Both the position numbers and the translations under genes were made by a program. Of a stretch of 64,000 nucleotides of DNA, positions 20,537 to 31,535 are shown piece after piece; the first letter of the stretch is position 1, and every line of letters starts with the position of its first letter. The notes under the pieces are model-generated. The model made no database searches, had not been told where the DNA came from, and was given only the letters and a program-made list of their open reading frames with translations. This stretch comes from Myrmaecium sp. VS I D KN 1 (taxonomy: Eukaryota > Ascomycota > Dothideomycetes > Valsariales > Valsariaceae). The stretch lies in the NCBI GenBank assembly GCA_019775845.1, contig JADQAV010000018.1:503044-567043 (forward strand), given 5' to 3'.

Positions 20537-21173
20537 ATTAGATCAATGGCTGCCGTTCGTCATCGCCATTGCCATCGGACCTTTTATTAATTGCATACCA
20601 CCACATCTTGTCTCGCTTCTTCCTCTCGACGGGTAGAGACAGATGCCTCGAAACCGTTCATCGTCTCCACGAGAACACCTCAGCATGGATCCATCGGAGT
20701 TTTTCTTTTCATCTTCTCAGGGGAGGGGAGAGGGGTTGGTGATAGTATAGCATGCATGCGTGCATCGCTGAGAAGAGGAGGGGAGAGGGGTTGGTGATAG
20801 TATAGCATGCATGCGTGCATCGCTGAGAAGAGGAGGGTGTTGTATATACCACGGTTTTCTTCTCTTTCAGATTTTCACTTCTTGTCCGTAGCCTTTTCTC
20901 TTCGGACGATTCTGCCTGCTCAGATCAGGCCCAGTCCGCGTTGATCATACAGAGAAATAATAATTTTCTCCAAACTTCAAGCTGTGTGTCATGTCTGTTT
21001 TCTCTACGAACGAATTCGTATGTACGTATTCCTTCGGAACCAATGGACGCGTAAGAAGAACCTGTGTGATGGGTCGGTATGTACGGCGGTTAGGTGTGTG
21101 GATACCTCTTACTACGGTACAGATGCTCTCCCGGAACTTGATGATAATGACAGCTGGCCATGCTGCTACACAT
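20537..21173. other. Intergenic, 637 bp between converging 3' ends
   Basis: Contains the 3' UTR of the small gene with a perfect tandem duplication (20723-20832) and the 3' flank of DNA ligase IV. No gene seen. Confidence 0.6.
20723..20832. repeat. Perfect 55-bp tandem duplication
   Basis: The 55-base unit beginning gaggggagagg and containing gcatgcatgcgtgcat occurs twice head to tail (20723-20777, 20778-20832) without differences that I can see. Identity implies a recent duplication. It is in the probable 3' UTR of the gene at 20263. Confidence 0.85.
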
Positions 21174-24100
21174 TCACACCGAAAATGCTGAGATATAATA
21201 AGTCAGAATTGCCTGACGTTCATAGGTGTACTGAGAAGAATTGTGGCAACTCACCTTCTTCATCCACCCTCGTCCTCTCCTTCCAACACTCTTCAATCCA
21301 CCTCACACCGACCATATACGGGATTCTACTCCCCGCCTTACTTCTCTCAGCCACTTCCTTTCTCACTTGCTTCGCTCTCGCTGACGTTGATACAACGTGT
21401 GTCACTTCATCCTCCAAGACTGATGCTATCGTGCCTCCAGCAAAGCGCGCGTATCTCTCCGTCATCTGAAGCTCGAGGTCGTCGCCGTTACTGTTGTCAA
21501 AGTATATGACCAGTCCGTGGAAGATGAAACCTGGAAGATGAATGACATCGTCCTCATTGTCCATCATAGACAGCAGCCTAGCGGCCGCAGATCTAGAGCC
21601 CGCGGAAGGCGAAGAGGGAGGAGGTGTGGGCATGTTGTCGAAAATCTGTGGATCAGTCAGCCATAGCTCAAGATCACCATTCTACTTGATAATTGCAGTG
21701 TTCAAAACGAGCCAGGTCAGTGCTCTCTTTGTTCAGCATTCGTCACTCGCCCGATCCTTTCTTACCCGAAGGCTTGAAGGCGGAGCAAGCGCCTGCTCAG
21801 GGGTCTGGCTGCAATTCTCAGGGTGTTTCTGCACGAAGGCCGAAACTCGCCTGAAGGTGTTGAAGTCGGCCCGTTGCGTTTTAATCATACCAGCCATGGA
21901 AAGAAGAAATGAAATATGGTTTGAGAATGATAATGCGTACGTACTTTGCGCAGCTCATCAATAGTGACATCCCGGGCGTAGCTGTCACCATATTCATCCA
22001 CGTTGGCTTCAATGTCGGCTTGATCTTCGTCCCGCAGGAAGAACATGTGACTGCCGCTTGTTAGCTTGACTGGAGAATTTCTGGAATCAGGCATTTCACT
22101 TAGGCTCGAATGGAAGTAGGTATGCTGAGCGGTCGAGGTCGGCTTGGTTCTGCTGTATGCAGTCAAAGATCCACCGGGGGCGCACAATGTTCCTCTCTCC
22201 TTTTTTTCTGAGCGAGCTAACGGAAACAGTTGCTATGATCAAGTTAACAGACGGAGTATTACTGAGTCAGGAAGACAGAACATACGTCTGTCAGCTACGC
22301 AGATGACACTCTCGTCCTTCGCTTGTTGGACCAGTGTTCCGCCATTGGCCTTTATCAGCTGTTCAATCTCCGCTTTGCTTTTCTTGGGAATCCCAGTAGC
22401 TTCGGTCATGATGACTGCTTGATGTTAAAAATGCCGGTAAGAAGAGATCTTATGGACCTACAGAACGTCAAACCCTCGAAGACTTTCGTCTCCGGACCAC
22501 CGTACTGCGTCTTCACCGTTTCAGCGCCCGCAATGGTCAGCGGCTTCTTCTTCGAGGTCTTCAGCCGTTTCCGCCGCCCCTCGTCCACTTGAAACGCCTT
22601 CTCCTTTTGCTCTGTCTCTACGTTGTTCTTAAGCTCAATGAATTCATTAATCGACAGTGCAGTTCTCCAATTCTTGTCCATCCTGAGCCTTTTAAAGCGT
22701 GGGAACCGCAGCGTAAGCCCCATCCTAAACTGATCCGTTTGCGTGACCGAAGCAGCTTTGATCGAGACGACCAGAGAGTCATCCGGGCGGATCCACACGT
22801 CCGGGCATTCGATTTGCTTGTCACCACCAGCGAGGGAAATGTACTCCGTCGGCGGCTTCTTTGGATCCCAATCATGCCACTTTCCATCGGTCTGGTGTCG
22901 AATAGTACGGTAGTCGCCCGCAGTGAATCCGCCACCTACCCTACAAAAGGAGTAAAAACACATGGGGTCGGCGCCCTGTCGGATCTGATTCTCATCCACG
23001 CGCAAACCGCAGAGAAAGCTGGAGAGATTGCCTCCTCTCCGACCAGAACCGTAGTAACCGCCAATGATCAAGCAGTCAAGCGCCTCACCAAATTCAGTCA
23101 TATACTCCGGCTTTACCTTGATCCAGTCATCGTTTCGTTCGTTTAAGCGATACATCGACCGAGGGTTCTTGAGCACAAGCCCTTCAGAAGCCTCTGCGAC
23201 GACCTGTCGAAGCAAAGGCTCAATTTCAGCCACACTGTGAGCTTCCACGTAGGTATGTATCTCCAACCTTCTGTTGACCTGACTGATACTCTGTTCAAGC
23301 GCCTGCCGGCGATCGCGAAGGGTATACTGCGTGAGGGGCTGGTCATTCAGATAGAGGCAGTCAAAGACCCGATACACTGGGCGCTGACCGCCGGAGAAGG
23401 GATTTCGCTGTTCTGACAGAGCCGCTGTTTTTAATGTACCAAATGGCACCATGGCATCTTGTTCCATGTCCCATGTGATCATTTCGCCATCAAGTATAAT
23501 ATTGCGGACTCCCGGATTGAACGCATTTGTGAGATGCCTCGTGAGTGCACTGTTCTCGTCCATAAAGCCATTCCCGTAGAGGTAGGCATAGTCTTTCGCT
23601 TTCCGAGACCAAAAACCAAACCTGAAGCCTCCGGGGACGTTGTCATCTTCTATCATATGCAGTTGCATTCTTTCCCCGTCCAACTTCTCTTCTATCCAAA
23701 ACGCATCGTCCTCGTCGGTTGGCTTCATTCGGGCAACCATCTTCTCGAAGGACTGCATCTGAAAAGCGGCAAGCTGCGGCTGAAAGCACTGCATGAGACT
23801 GATGCCACGGTCATCTCCATTAAGTCGGATATTTGGATCATACAGTTCCCAGCAGACCCTACGCAAACTCGAAGAGACATTGAACAGGCTCTCTGCATCC
23901 GGGTGCCACAGGTCGAAAAATGTCTTCTCCGTCGCCCCAACCTTCATCTGGCGGAGTATGATGCGGATCAGCCACATGAGCTCCTCTGCATTCATGCGGT
24001 TGTAGAATTCCTGAAAGATGGGGAGTTGATCCTCCTCTTTTGAGACAACGGAGAGCTGATCCAACTTCGCATTGACTTCTGCGATGCTCATATCGCCTAC

Positions 24101-24708
24101 TTTCGTGCGCATAGGACGCTTCGAAATGACCTCGTAGCAGCGTCCGGCAAAATCGCCGGCCATTGCAGTGGTAGCCTTTTGGCCGGGCAGCTTCCAGTTC
24201 AGTAGGTTGTAACCGTCCTCGGAGTCCTTGTCGATCCGGAGGACGTGCACCAAAAGCTTGCCGATGGTCTTTTCTTTCAGTCCATACATAGCTCGATCGC
24301 GATCTTTGTCCGGAACAATGAGCCTGAAAGCAGGGTAGATATCATTTCCGACTTCCTTTCGCCACCTGGAGATGAAGCGGTCAATGATGTCGCGACGAAT
24401 CTCGTGCGGAGTGAGAGTCTTTGGGCCATGAGGGCCATGCTTCCTTCTGGCAGCTGTTGGACCCGTCGGTTTCTTCTTGTTGTCATTGAGTGGGTTGAAC
24501 AGGGTGAGAAACAGATCATGAAATGGAAGGGTTTTGGAGTGGTTGTGAGGACGGTTTGGGTATCTTAGGAAGTCAATTCGTCTACTCTGGTGGCCTATAA
24601 ACAGCAGGCGTACTTCTCGTTCAGTTCCTCTTCGGTCATGGCGTCATGACCGTACATCATCTCCTCCTCCCGCGCAGCGTCGGCATCCTGCATCGGAGCG
24701 TCGGGCAT
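21174..24708 (-). CDS. LIG4: DNA ligase IV (non-homologous end joining)
   Basis: Eight exons on the minus strand: 24708..24614, 24563..22462, 22414..22286, 22232..22100, 22050..21945, 21828..21766, 21645..21255, 21187..21174; about 1010 aa. LIG4 with XRCC4/Lif1 seals double-strand breaks in NHEJ. The N terminus (YPNRPHNHSKTLPFHDLF) and DNA-binding domain lead to the adenylation motif EEKLDGERMQLH with nucleophile Lys325, then ILDGEM, SEGLVLKN and WIKVKPEYM. The first BRCT is FIMTEATGIPKKSKAEIEQL..IVRPRWIFDC; the second BRCT lies in exon 7 (VIHLPGFIFHGLVIYF..GVRWIEECWKE), and the protein ends DEEAFSV. Exon 6 (21828..21766) is the least certain: its acceptor was chosen by phase. The 14-base last exon restores the usual DEE-x-F ending. 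Product is certain. Confidence 0.95.
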
Positions 24709-24991
24709 GATTTCGGTTGTTCAGCGAAGGTGCGCCTTCCCCCCTCATAATTGTAGTAATGTGTGGTGAACCTCGGTGGACGTTGTCCTAGGCAGCAGCA
24801 CGTTCGATGTTGAATTGACGTCACGTGCATGTTACGCTTATGTCTGCCTTAGGCCAGCCAACCTAATACGAGTGAGCCTCCGCCCATCTCCGCGTCATCG
24901 GGAAACCTGTCTCCGCTGCAACTTCTCATTCAATATTGTCCGATGCTTGCCCATCCACCCGGAAGACTTGCGCACTCCTCCCAATGGTTCC

Positions 24992-27301
24992 ATGACCACC
25001 GTCAACCCCTCGCAGTCGGCTTCGTCGGCGAGCCAACGCCAGGGTGAGACCCCATATAACGTCAGGGATGCGGCTCTTAAGGGGGCATTCACAGCTTTCA
25101 ACAAGCCGCCGGTGAAGCCGAAACCGAAGATCAACACCTACAGTGGGAAGAATGGAGCGCTTGTAGCAGCGACGCTGGCCGAGGAAGGGCAGAGAAACAC
25201 AGCGTCGAGTAGACCCACCTCTCCCTTGAGACCCTTATCAAGGCAGAGCTCTGGAGGTGCTTCTGCTCGCTCCCAGCTTGGTGTCCCAGGAGCAGACGAT
25301 GTCCAAAGGGCACGATCGCCATCGAACATCGCTGCAACGCTTGCTGTAGCTAGACGTGCGCCGAACTCTCCCCAGCGGCCGCGGGTCGAGAGTCTGTCGC
25401 ATAACCAGTCGAGCCCACGAAACGGACAAGAGCAGAGCCCACCGCCGAACGTGGCACCGAAACTCAGTCCTACGAGCAAGGAAGGCGCAGCTGTTAGAGA
25501 CATGTCGAAGACCGTCGCAAGTGACGCCTCTTTGAGAACCGGATCGATTTACAAAAAGCCGGTTTCCAAATCGCTATCCTCTCAGCCTTTGGAATATGCG
25601 GCCGATGACATCAAGAAGGTGGATGGAGATCCGATACAAGCGACCGCATCACTCGTGAAGCTTTTTGAGCAGACTACGCCGGCTCCGTCGCAGGCCGCAC
25701 CGAGTTCGTCGAGGGAAAGAAAGCCAGCTTCGATCGCCGTGTCCAAGAAAGCGCCGCCTCCGATTAGATCGCCGAAGCCAATACGGAATGTGCCGCATCG
25801 TTTGGCAAACAATGTGGAGGTAAACGGTCTCGAAAACGAGTCTATGCAGAATACACCCGGACATGTTTCGGCAGGGGGACATGGGGAGGAAGCCAAGGAG
25901 GAGGGGACAAACGAGCGAAAGGGAGAAAACGTGGTGGAACGAGGGGACATGTCCTACTCGCAGACGCAGACGGGGCAATCGACGTCGTACAAGGCAAAGG
26001 ATGCGCCAAGGCAAGAGCAAGAGAAGCAAGCACCTAGAGAGGATGATTCACAGCGAGGGCTAATGACCTTATCGCTCTGGAAGCCACAGCCAGGTGAAAA
26101 TTCGGGGGAGAAGGCACGAGGTGGACAACCTCCGCCGGAGCAGCAGAAATCAGTAATCAAAGCGGCAGGAAAGCCGGCCATTCCTACAAAGCCCGCAAGT
26201 ATTCCAAAAGGCAAGCCATCCCCTGCGCCTGGTCTATCGCCGGTCCCGCCAAAAACTCAGTTCCCCGGTCCCCGCCGGGCATCCACTGTCACCGTTGCTG
26301 AGCCGGGATCTCATTCGAGACGAGCGTCGTCTTCGTCGTCTTCGGAGTACACCTCGGCACCGGAGACGACTGAAGAGATCGTCAAGGAGAAGCCACAGCC
26401 TCCTCCACCCCGGCGAGGAACGAAGAAGATGACCGAGTCCCGTCAACCTACCACCTCACAAGACAAATCGCTTCCACCTAAGCCGCCGGCGCCACAACGC
26501 ACTGCTTCGTCGCTGCCTCCTGTCCGCCCCGTTGCGTCCACCAACAGCTCCTACCGGGAATACTCCCTCCGCCAACTACAGCCCTACATGAACGAAAGCA
26601 ACCTCGCCAATGCCATCGTCGGCGCCGCACTGGCCTCCTCCCGCGTGCCAACCCCAGATCCCCAGCCGGAACCCACGCTGGCCGAATTCCAAAACCGTCA
26701 TCACCACCACCACCACCATCATCATCACCTCCCCCTCCACCACAACCCGCTCCACCGCCGCCACTCGTCCAGCCCGCCCAAGCGCGCTCCCGGCACCCTA
26801 CGCACCACCCTCCGCACGCGCTCCTCGTCAAGCTCGTCAACATCATCGGAGGAGGAGAAGTCGAAGCACCAGCGGCGCAAGAACCGGCTGCTGCGGCCGC
26901 GCAAGCACCCGAACAAGCACCACGAAGGGTCGCGCAAGCGGTGGCGGGACCGGGTCACGGCCCGGCAGCGGAAGCGGTACGAGGGCGTCTGGGCCGCGAA
27001 CAAGGGCCTGTTCATCCCCCGGTCGGCCGACGCGCGCATCGACGCCCAGCTCCAGAGCGAGGTGTGCTCGCTCGTGGTGCGCGAGCTTTGGCAGCGGAGT
27101 CGGCTGCCCAACCCTGTCCTCGAGGAGGTCTGGGAGCTGGTGGATGGGCAGCGGACGGGCCGGTTGCGGAAGGAGGAGTTCGTCGTTGGCATGTGGCTGC
27201 TGGATCAGCTGCTCAAGGGGCGCAAGCTGCCGGTGCGGGTCCAGGAGAGCGTGTGGGCGAGCGTGGTGGGCGCGGGGGTGAAGGTGAAGTTGGGGAAGTA
27301 G
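24992..27301 (+). CDS. IRS4: EH-domain protein, increased rDNA silencing 4 (IRS4/TAX4) type
   Basis: Single exon, 769 aa from the ATG at 24992 (MTTVNPSQS), chosen because the conserved short motif AALKGAFTAFN follows at residue ~30. The frame is open further upstream to 24776, but that part looks non-conserved. Residues 40-640 are Ser/Pro/Lys-rich and probably disordered, with many KPxxP and PPPRR proline motifs and a run of 10 His near residue 570. The C-terminal ~115 residues (RKRYEGVWAANKGLF, ELWQRSRLPNPVLEEVWELVD, GRLRKEEFVVGMWLLDQLL) form the EH domain. In yeast, Irs4/Tax4 bind the lipid phosphatase Inp51 and affect PI(4,5)P2 and rDNA silencing. It is divergent from LIG4, 283 bp away. 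Confidence 0.85.
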   Translation: MTTVNPSQSASSASQRQGETPYNVRDAALKGAFTAFNKPPVKPKPKINTYSGKNGALVAATLAEEGQRNTASSRPTSPLRPLSRQSSGGASARSQLGVPGADDVQRARSPSNIAATLAVARRAPNSPQRPRVESLSHNQSSPRNGQEQSPPPNVAPKLSPTSKEGAAVRDMSKTVASDASLRTGSIYKKPVSKSLSSQPLEYAADDIKKVDGDPIQATASLVKLFEQTTPAPSQAAPSSSRERKPASIAVSKKAPPPIRSPKPIRNVPHRLANNVEVNGLENESMQNTPGHVSAGGHGEEAKEEGTNERKGENVVERGDMSYSQTQTGQSTSYKAKDAPRQEQEKQAPREDDSQRGLMTLSLWKPQPGENSGEKARGGQPPPEQQKSVIKAAGKPAIPTKPASIPKGKPSPAPGLSPVPPKTQFPGPRRASTVTVAEPGSHSRRASSSSSSEYTSAPETTEEIVKEKPQPPPPRRGTKKMTESRQPTTSQDKSLPPKPPAPQRTASSLPPVRPVASTNSSYREYSLRQLQPYMNESNLANAIVGAALASSRVPTPDPQPEPTLAEFQNRHHHHHHHHHHLPLHHNPLHRRHSSSPPKRAPGTLRTTLRTRSSSSSSTSSEEEKSKHQRRKNRLLRPRKHPNKHHEGSRKRWRDRVTARQRKRYEGVWAANKGLFIPRSADARIDAQLQSEVCSLVVRELWQRSRLPNPVLEEVWELVDGQRTGRLRKEEFVVGMWLLDQLLKGRKLPVRVQESVWASVVGAGVKVKLGK

Positions 27302-27636
27302 GGTGGAAGGTTGGAGCTTCTTCTCTTTTTTTTTTCTCTCTTCCTTTGGTTGTGGCTTGAGGATGGCGGCTTTCTTGGCTGTTGGTAGAGTGTGTCGCGT
27401 TCTGCTGGCGTTGGATAACCTGTTGTATTTTTTCTTCTTTCTCCTCTGGGATACCCGCTCACGGCTGAGCCCGATTAGATATCAACAATTCTTAATAGAC
27501 GACCCTCGTCTCCTTTCTTCTTAAATTTCCCATTTTTGTCCCGTACTTCGCATGACCCAGACCACCCTTCTCCCCCTTTCCCGCCTTGCGTCGTTGTTCT
27601 TCCTTCTGTCTTTTCATCCAGCCCACCACCCACCAT
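27302..27636. other. Intergenic, 335 bp between converging genes
   Basis: 3' flanks of the IRS4-type gene (plus) and IMP1 (minus). T-rich tracts at 27330-27345 and 27428-27450. No gene. Confidence 0.5.
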
Positions 27637-28302
27637 CTACCAGCCCTCCCAGTCCTCCAGCCCATTCTTAAACCACGTCCACCCGCTCCACCACCGCCAC
27701 CCCTGCCCGACCCGAGCAATCACCTTACCCTTCACCAACCCCATCGGCACCGGTCCAAAATGGCGCGAGTCGCGCGAGTGCGCCAGATTATCCCCCGTCA
27801 CCCAAATATGTCCAGGCGGTACCTGAATCATCTTCGTCGCCGCCGCCGGCGAGAGCTCCGCCTCCGCCCCCGCCGGCGGTGGCAGGAGCGCATGCACGCC
27901 CGGCGTATCGCGGACGACAAAGTCACCGGGCATGCCCACGACGCGCTTGACGGCGCGCTTGGCCGGGTCGAAGGGCGTGGCGAAGGAGACGACGTCGCCG
28001 ACGGCGAGGCCGCGGCCGCGCCGGTGCCGCTTGCTGATCAGCACCCAGTCGCCCGCGCTCGCGATCGTGGGCAGCATGCTCACCCCGTACGTCGGCCGCA
28101 CGCTGACGAGGTGCGTGGAGGTGAGGTGGAAGGCGGCGAGGAGGAGGAGGGTGGCGACGGCTTGGCCGAGCGGGGTCGTGCGGATCACGGGCGCCGGTGG
28201 GGTGGGGTGGGTGGGGTTGCTGTTGCTGCTGCTGGGAGGGTTGCGCGGCGTGCGGAGGTAGGGGAGGATGCGGTGGAGGAGGGAGGGGCGGGGTGGTGGC
28301 AT
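27637..28302 (-). CDS. IMP1: Mitochondrial inner membrane protease subunit 1
   Basis: Single exon, 221 aa from MPPPRPSLLHRIL. Signal-peptidase-I family (S26): Imp1 removes sorting signals from proteins arriving in the intermembrane space. One membrane anchor at about 46-62 (GQAVATLLLLAAFHLTS) precedes the catalytic serine box GVSMLPT (Ser75). The general-base Lys119 lies in VKRVVGMPGD, and the conserved box HIWVTGDNLAHSRDSRHFG is at about 165-185. The SxDSRxFG pattern and VPMGLVKGKV are typical of Imp1. The frame stays open upstream to 28695, but the chosen ATG gives a normal ~50-residue pre-membrane segment. GC-rich coding. It is divergent from the JmjC gene. Confidence 0.93.
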   Translation of the reverse strand: MPPPRPSLLHRILPYLRTPRNPPSSSNSNPTHPTPPAPVIRTTPLGQAVATLLLLAAFHLTSTHLVSVRPTYGVSMLPTIASAGDWVLISKRHRRGRGLAVGDVVSFATPFDPAKRAVKRVVGMPGDFVVRDTPGVHALLPPPAGAEAELSPAAATKMIQVPPGHIWVTGDNLAHSRDSRHFGPVPMGLVKGKVIARVGQGWRWWSGWTWFKNGLEDWEGW

Positions 28303-28768
28303 GGTTGGAGAGGTGGGAGGTGGGAGGTGGAGAGTGCGTATCCAGGTAGTTTCTCTGGTGGATGGCGGAAGGTGTGGGCGGGCTCTGCGCTCACCCGGAG
28401 CGTGGCGGCTGCGCTGACGGAGACACGGGGAGGATCCGGGCGGTGGTTGTGGCTGTGAGGTGTGAGGTATGATAGCCGTTGGACAGGCGATTGGGTCGTG
28501 GTTGGTGTTCAGGTGGTTGAGGTAAGTGAGTGCTGACGGAATGAGGTGATTTGCGGAAGAGCGTGGAGGCTCTGCCGATCCGGGGGAGCTTGGGCCGCCC
28601 GGGTCCGCCTCGGTGGTGAGACGGAGAATTTCTGCGGCGGAGAGAATCAAAAGATGATTATATATGTAAATACTCACCATACTTTGACCTGGCAAAGTGT
28701 AGATCCTTCATAAAGAAGCTGTGTGACCTGCGCAAATACCGAATTCACTCATACTCCATCCCGTCATC
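28303..28768. promoter_or_regulatory. Divergent promoter region, IMP1 / JMJD7-type gene
   Basis: 466 bp between the two starts. No clear TATA box. No supported gene inside, although the IMP1 frame remains open through part of it. Confidence 0.45.
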
Positions 28769-30181
28769 ATGGCGGACATGGACTTAACGCAAGCAAAGCT
28801 ACATCGTGCGATCGAAGGTAATCAATCTCTCAGCCTCTCTACCAATTTCCTATTCCGTCCTCCCAAGAACCTCAACACCATCCACTCTGCCATCTTTCTT
28901 TCTAAATGAACATTTCCAGAGCTCATCACCACCTACAATGACCTCAACCCCTCCACCGTCGACGAGCTCACGGCCGAGCCCAGCCCGCTCGAGTTCATGC
29001 GCTACGTCGCGCGCAACCGGCCTTTCATCGTCCGGGGCGGCGCGAACGACTGGCCGGCCCGCAAGAAATGGACGCCCGCATACCTCGAAGAGGTGATGGG
29101 CGATTCCCTGGTGCAAGTGGCCATGACACCCCACGGGTCAGCGCTTCCCTTACCTCCCGCCGACATCACCGCGAGCTAACAACCGCGCAGCAACGCCGAC
29201 TCCATCATCGAGCTAGACGACGACAACGAAATCCTCTTCGTCAAGCCGTACGAGACGGAGGAGCCCTTCCGGCGCGTACTCCGGGACATCCAAGACCAAG
29301 AGCGGCACCCGCACGGGCACGAGAAGCTAACCCGGTACGCGCAAACGCAGAACAACAACCTGCCGCAAGAGTACCCGCAGCTGGCGGCCGACCTGCCGCA
29401 CCTGCCCTCGGAGGCGGCGGAGGGGGCCAGCAGCGGGCCGGCCTTCGCCCGCATCGGCCTCGCCCGCGACCCGGACGCGACCAACTTCTGGCTGGGCAAC
29501 TCGCACTCGACCACCGCCCTGCACCGGGACCACTACGAGAACGTGTACGCCCAGGTGGTGGGGCGGAAGCACTTCGTCCTCCTCCCGCCCGGCGCCGCCC
29601 CGGGCGTCGGCGAGGTCAGCGTGCAGAGCGCGACGTACGCGCTGCGGCCCCGCGGCAGCAACGCCACCGACGAAGGCGGCGATGCCCGCGCGGACGACGA
29701 CGAAGAATGGCGCAAGGAAGACCTCGTCGTCGAGCTCGACGAGCCCGCCACCTGGATCCCTTTCCCAACTTACGACCCGGACGCGCCGACGGACCCGGCG
29801 GACCCGGCCTACGACGCCCGCAAGGCCCGCCCGACCCCCTTCACCCCCCTCCTCCGCCCCATCCGCCTCACGCTCGAGCCGGGCGACCTGCTTTACCTCC
29901 CCGCGCTCTGGTGGCACAAGGTCGCCATCTCCACCGGGCCGGAGGCTGTCAGCGTCAGCGTGAATTGGTGGTACGACCTCGATTTTGAGGGCGGCTTTTG
30001 GCCGACGGCGCGGTTTGTGCGGAGTGTGGGGTTGATGGCGGTGGGAAGGGGCGAGCGTGGGGAGGAGGAGGGCGTGCAGGTCCGGTTGGGGGAGGAGGGG
30101 TGGGATAGTGGGAGTGATGAGGCTGGGGAGGGTGGGGAGAGCGAAGAGGACGGTGGGAGCGAGAGCTTCGTTGTTGATTGA
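28769..30181 (+). CDS. JmjC-domain hydroxylase, JMJD7 type
   Basis: Exons 28769..28817, 28920..29136 and 29191..30181 join to 418 aa. The N-terminal part (TAEPSPLEFMRYVARNRPFIVRG) and the JmjC fold match JMJD7, a 2-oxoglutarate/Fe(II) oxygenase that in animals (3S)-hydroxylates a lysine of the TRAFAC GTPases DRG1/2. Iron ligands visible: His200 and Asp202 in LHRDHYENVY, and His331 in ALWWHKVAIS; FVLLPPG and VSVNWWYD flank them. A 60-residue acidic insert (about 225-290) is unusual, and the tail after residue 385 is Gly/Glu/Ser-rich and disordered. Both introns are short and in phase. Histone-demethylase claims for this subfamily are disputed, so I call it a hydroxylase. Confidence 0.88.
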
Positions 30182-30314
30182 GTTGAGTCGACGACGACAT
30201 TTGTTCTTCTTTCCATGTTTTCTGATTGCACACGCGTTTTCACGATACCACTTATTACTGTTAGGGCTACGGAAACATGAATAGATCATCGGTTTGCTAC
30301 TACCTCTACTCCTC

Positions 30315-31535
30315 CTAATCCTCCTCCTCCTCAACATCAATCCCCAACAGCTCCGCCGCATTCCTCCACAGCACTTTCTCCCTCGCCTCCCCATCCCCAC
30401 CAAACGCCTCCCGAATCCCCCTCAAATTACTCTCCACACTCTCCCACACCTCCGCGCTCCCATCCAACGGCGGAAAAAACGGATGATCGGTCCCAAACAA
30501 CACCCTTCCCTCCCCCACCATCTCCACCGCCATCCTCACCCCCACCGCCCCATAACTCACCGCATCCAGCCACACATTCTCCCTCAGCACCTCCCTCAGC
30601 GCCCTTCTCCCCTCCCACCCCCGCCCAACCCTCTCATCATGCGTAACACAACTCTCCAACCGCCCCACCAACCCCGTCGTCACACCCCCCGCATGCGCCA
30701 GCAGCACCCGCAACGCCGGCACCGCATCAAACACGCCACCCAGCCACATCCGCGCGAACGCCACCGTCGTCTCCACCGGAAACCCCACAGCGAGCGGGAG
30801 CACATGCCCGTACTCCGCCGCGGCCCGGGGTCCATACACCTCCGCGGGCAAGCCGTAGTGCGGGTGCAAAAACACCAGCGTCTTCGTCTCCGCCAGCGCG
30901 CGCCAGAGCGGCAGCATGGCCGGGTCGTCCAGCCCCCCACCGCCCCCGCCGAGACCGGAGGTCCCCATGATCACGCCCTTACACGCTTTCCCGTCCGTCC
31001 CCGCCAGGCGGCGGACTTCCTCCGCGCACGCCCCCGCCCCCGCCGTCAGCGGGAGCACGCCGAAGTAGGAGAAGTGGCGCGGATCGCGGGCGCTGAGGGT
31101 GGCGAGGTCGGCGTTCATGGCGCGTGCGGCGGAGGGGGCGGCGGTGGCGGGGAGGAAGTCGAGCCAGGGGTTGGCGGGGGAGAGGGTGGAGTGGCTGATG
31201 TGGTGCTGCGCCATGAAGGTGAGGATGTGGGTGGGGTTGTGGTAGGCGGGGCCGATGGGTCGACCACGGGCGGTGCTGGGGTTTTGGGCTTCGGTGGGGA
31301 GGATGAGGAGGCGGCTGTAAGGGAAGGGTTAGTGGGGTGTGGGAGGGTTTATATTTTTCGTATCGTTTTCTGTGTATATTGGGGTACGGAGAGGAGGAGG
31401 AGGAGGGGATGGGAGACTCAACTGGTTCTCCGGATCATCAGGGTCGGTCCGGATCATGGGCACTTCGGTCCGGGACTTGAGCAGCTCGATGTAGGAGGCC
31501 GGGTAGATGTGCGTGTGAACGTCGATGAGCGGCAT
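30315..31535 (-). CDS. Uracil-5-carboxylate decarboxylase (iso-orotate decarboxylase), ACMSD-type amidohydrolase
   Basis: Exons 31535..31423 and 31314..30315 give 370 aa. Seen: amidohydrolase metal sites HTH (His7, His9), VFLHPHYG (His188), LLAHAGG and FGTDHPFF (Asp314), the pattern of the Zn enzymes ACMSD and IDCase. Stretches such as DVHTHIYPASYI, ANPWLDFL, GTSGLG, LDDP and EYGHVLPLAVGFPVETT closely resemble what I recall of fungal iso-orotate decarboxylase. That enzyme removes CO2 from uracil-5-carboxylate, the last step of thymine-to-uracil salvage. Context supports this: the next gene, divergent across 629 bp, is a thymine-dioxygenase-like oxygenase. The first donor (GTTGAG) is weak. A generic ACMSD-like decarboxylase is the alternative. 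Confidence 0.85.

Noticed and set aside
24776-24991. Upstream extension of the IRS4-type frame
   Set aside because: It adds 72 residues before the conserved ALKGAF motif region with no family resemblance; it overlaps the probable promoter shared with LIG4.
26610-27281. Ser/Arg/Gly-rich plus-strand open frame
   Set aside because: Shadow frame inside the IRS4-type gene, whose own frame carries the EH domain.
29068-29988. Arg/Pro-rich plus-strand open frame of about 300 codons
   Set aside because: Shadow of the JmjC gene; it crosses that gene's second intron and lacks any fold-like sequence.
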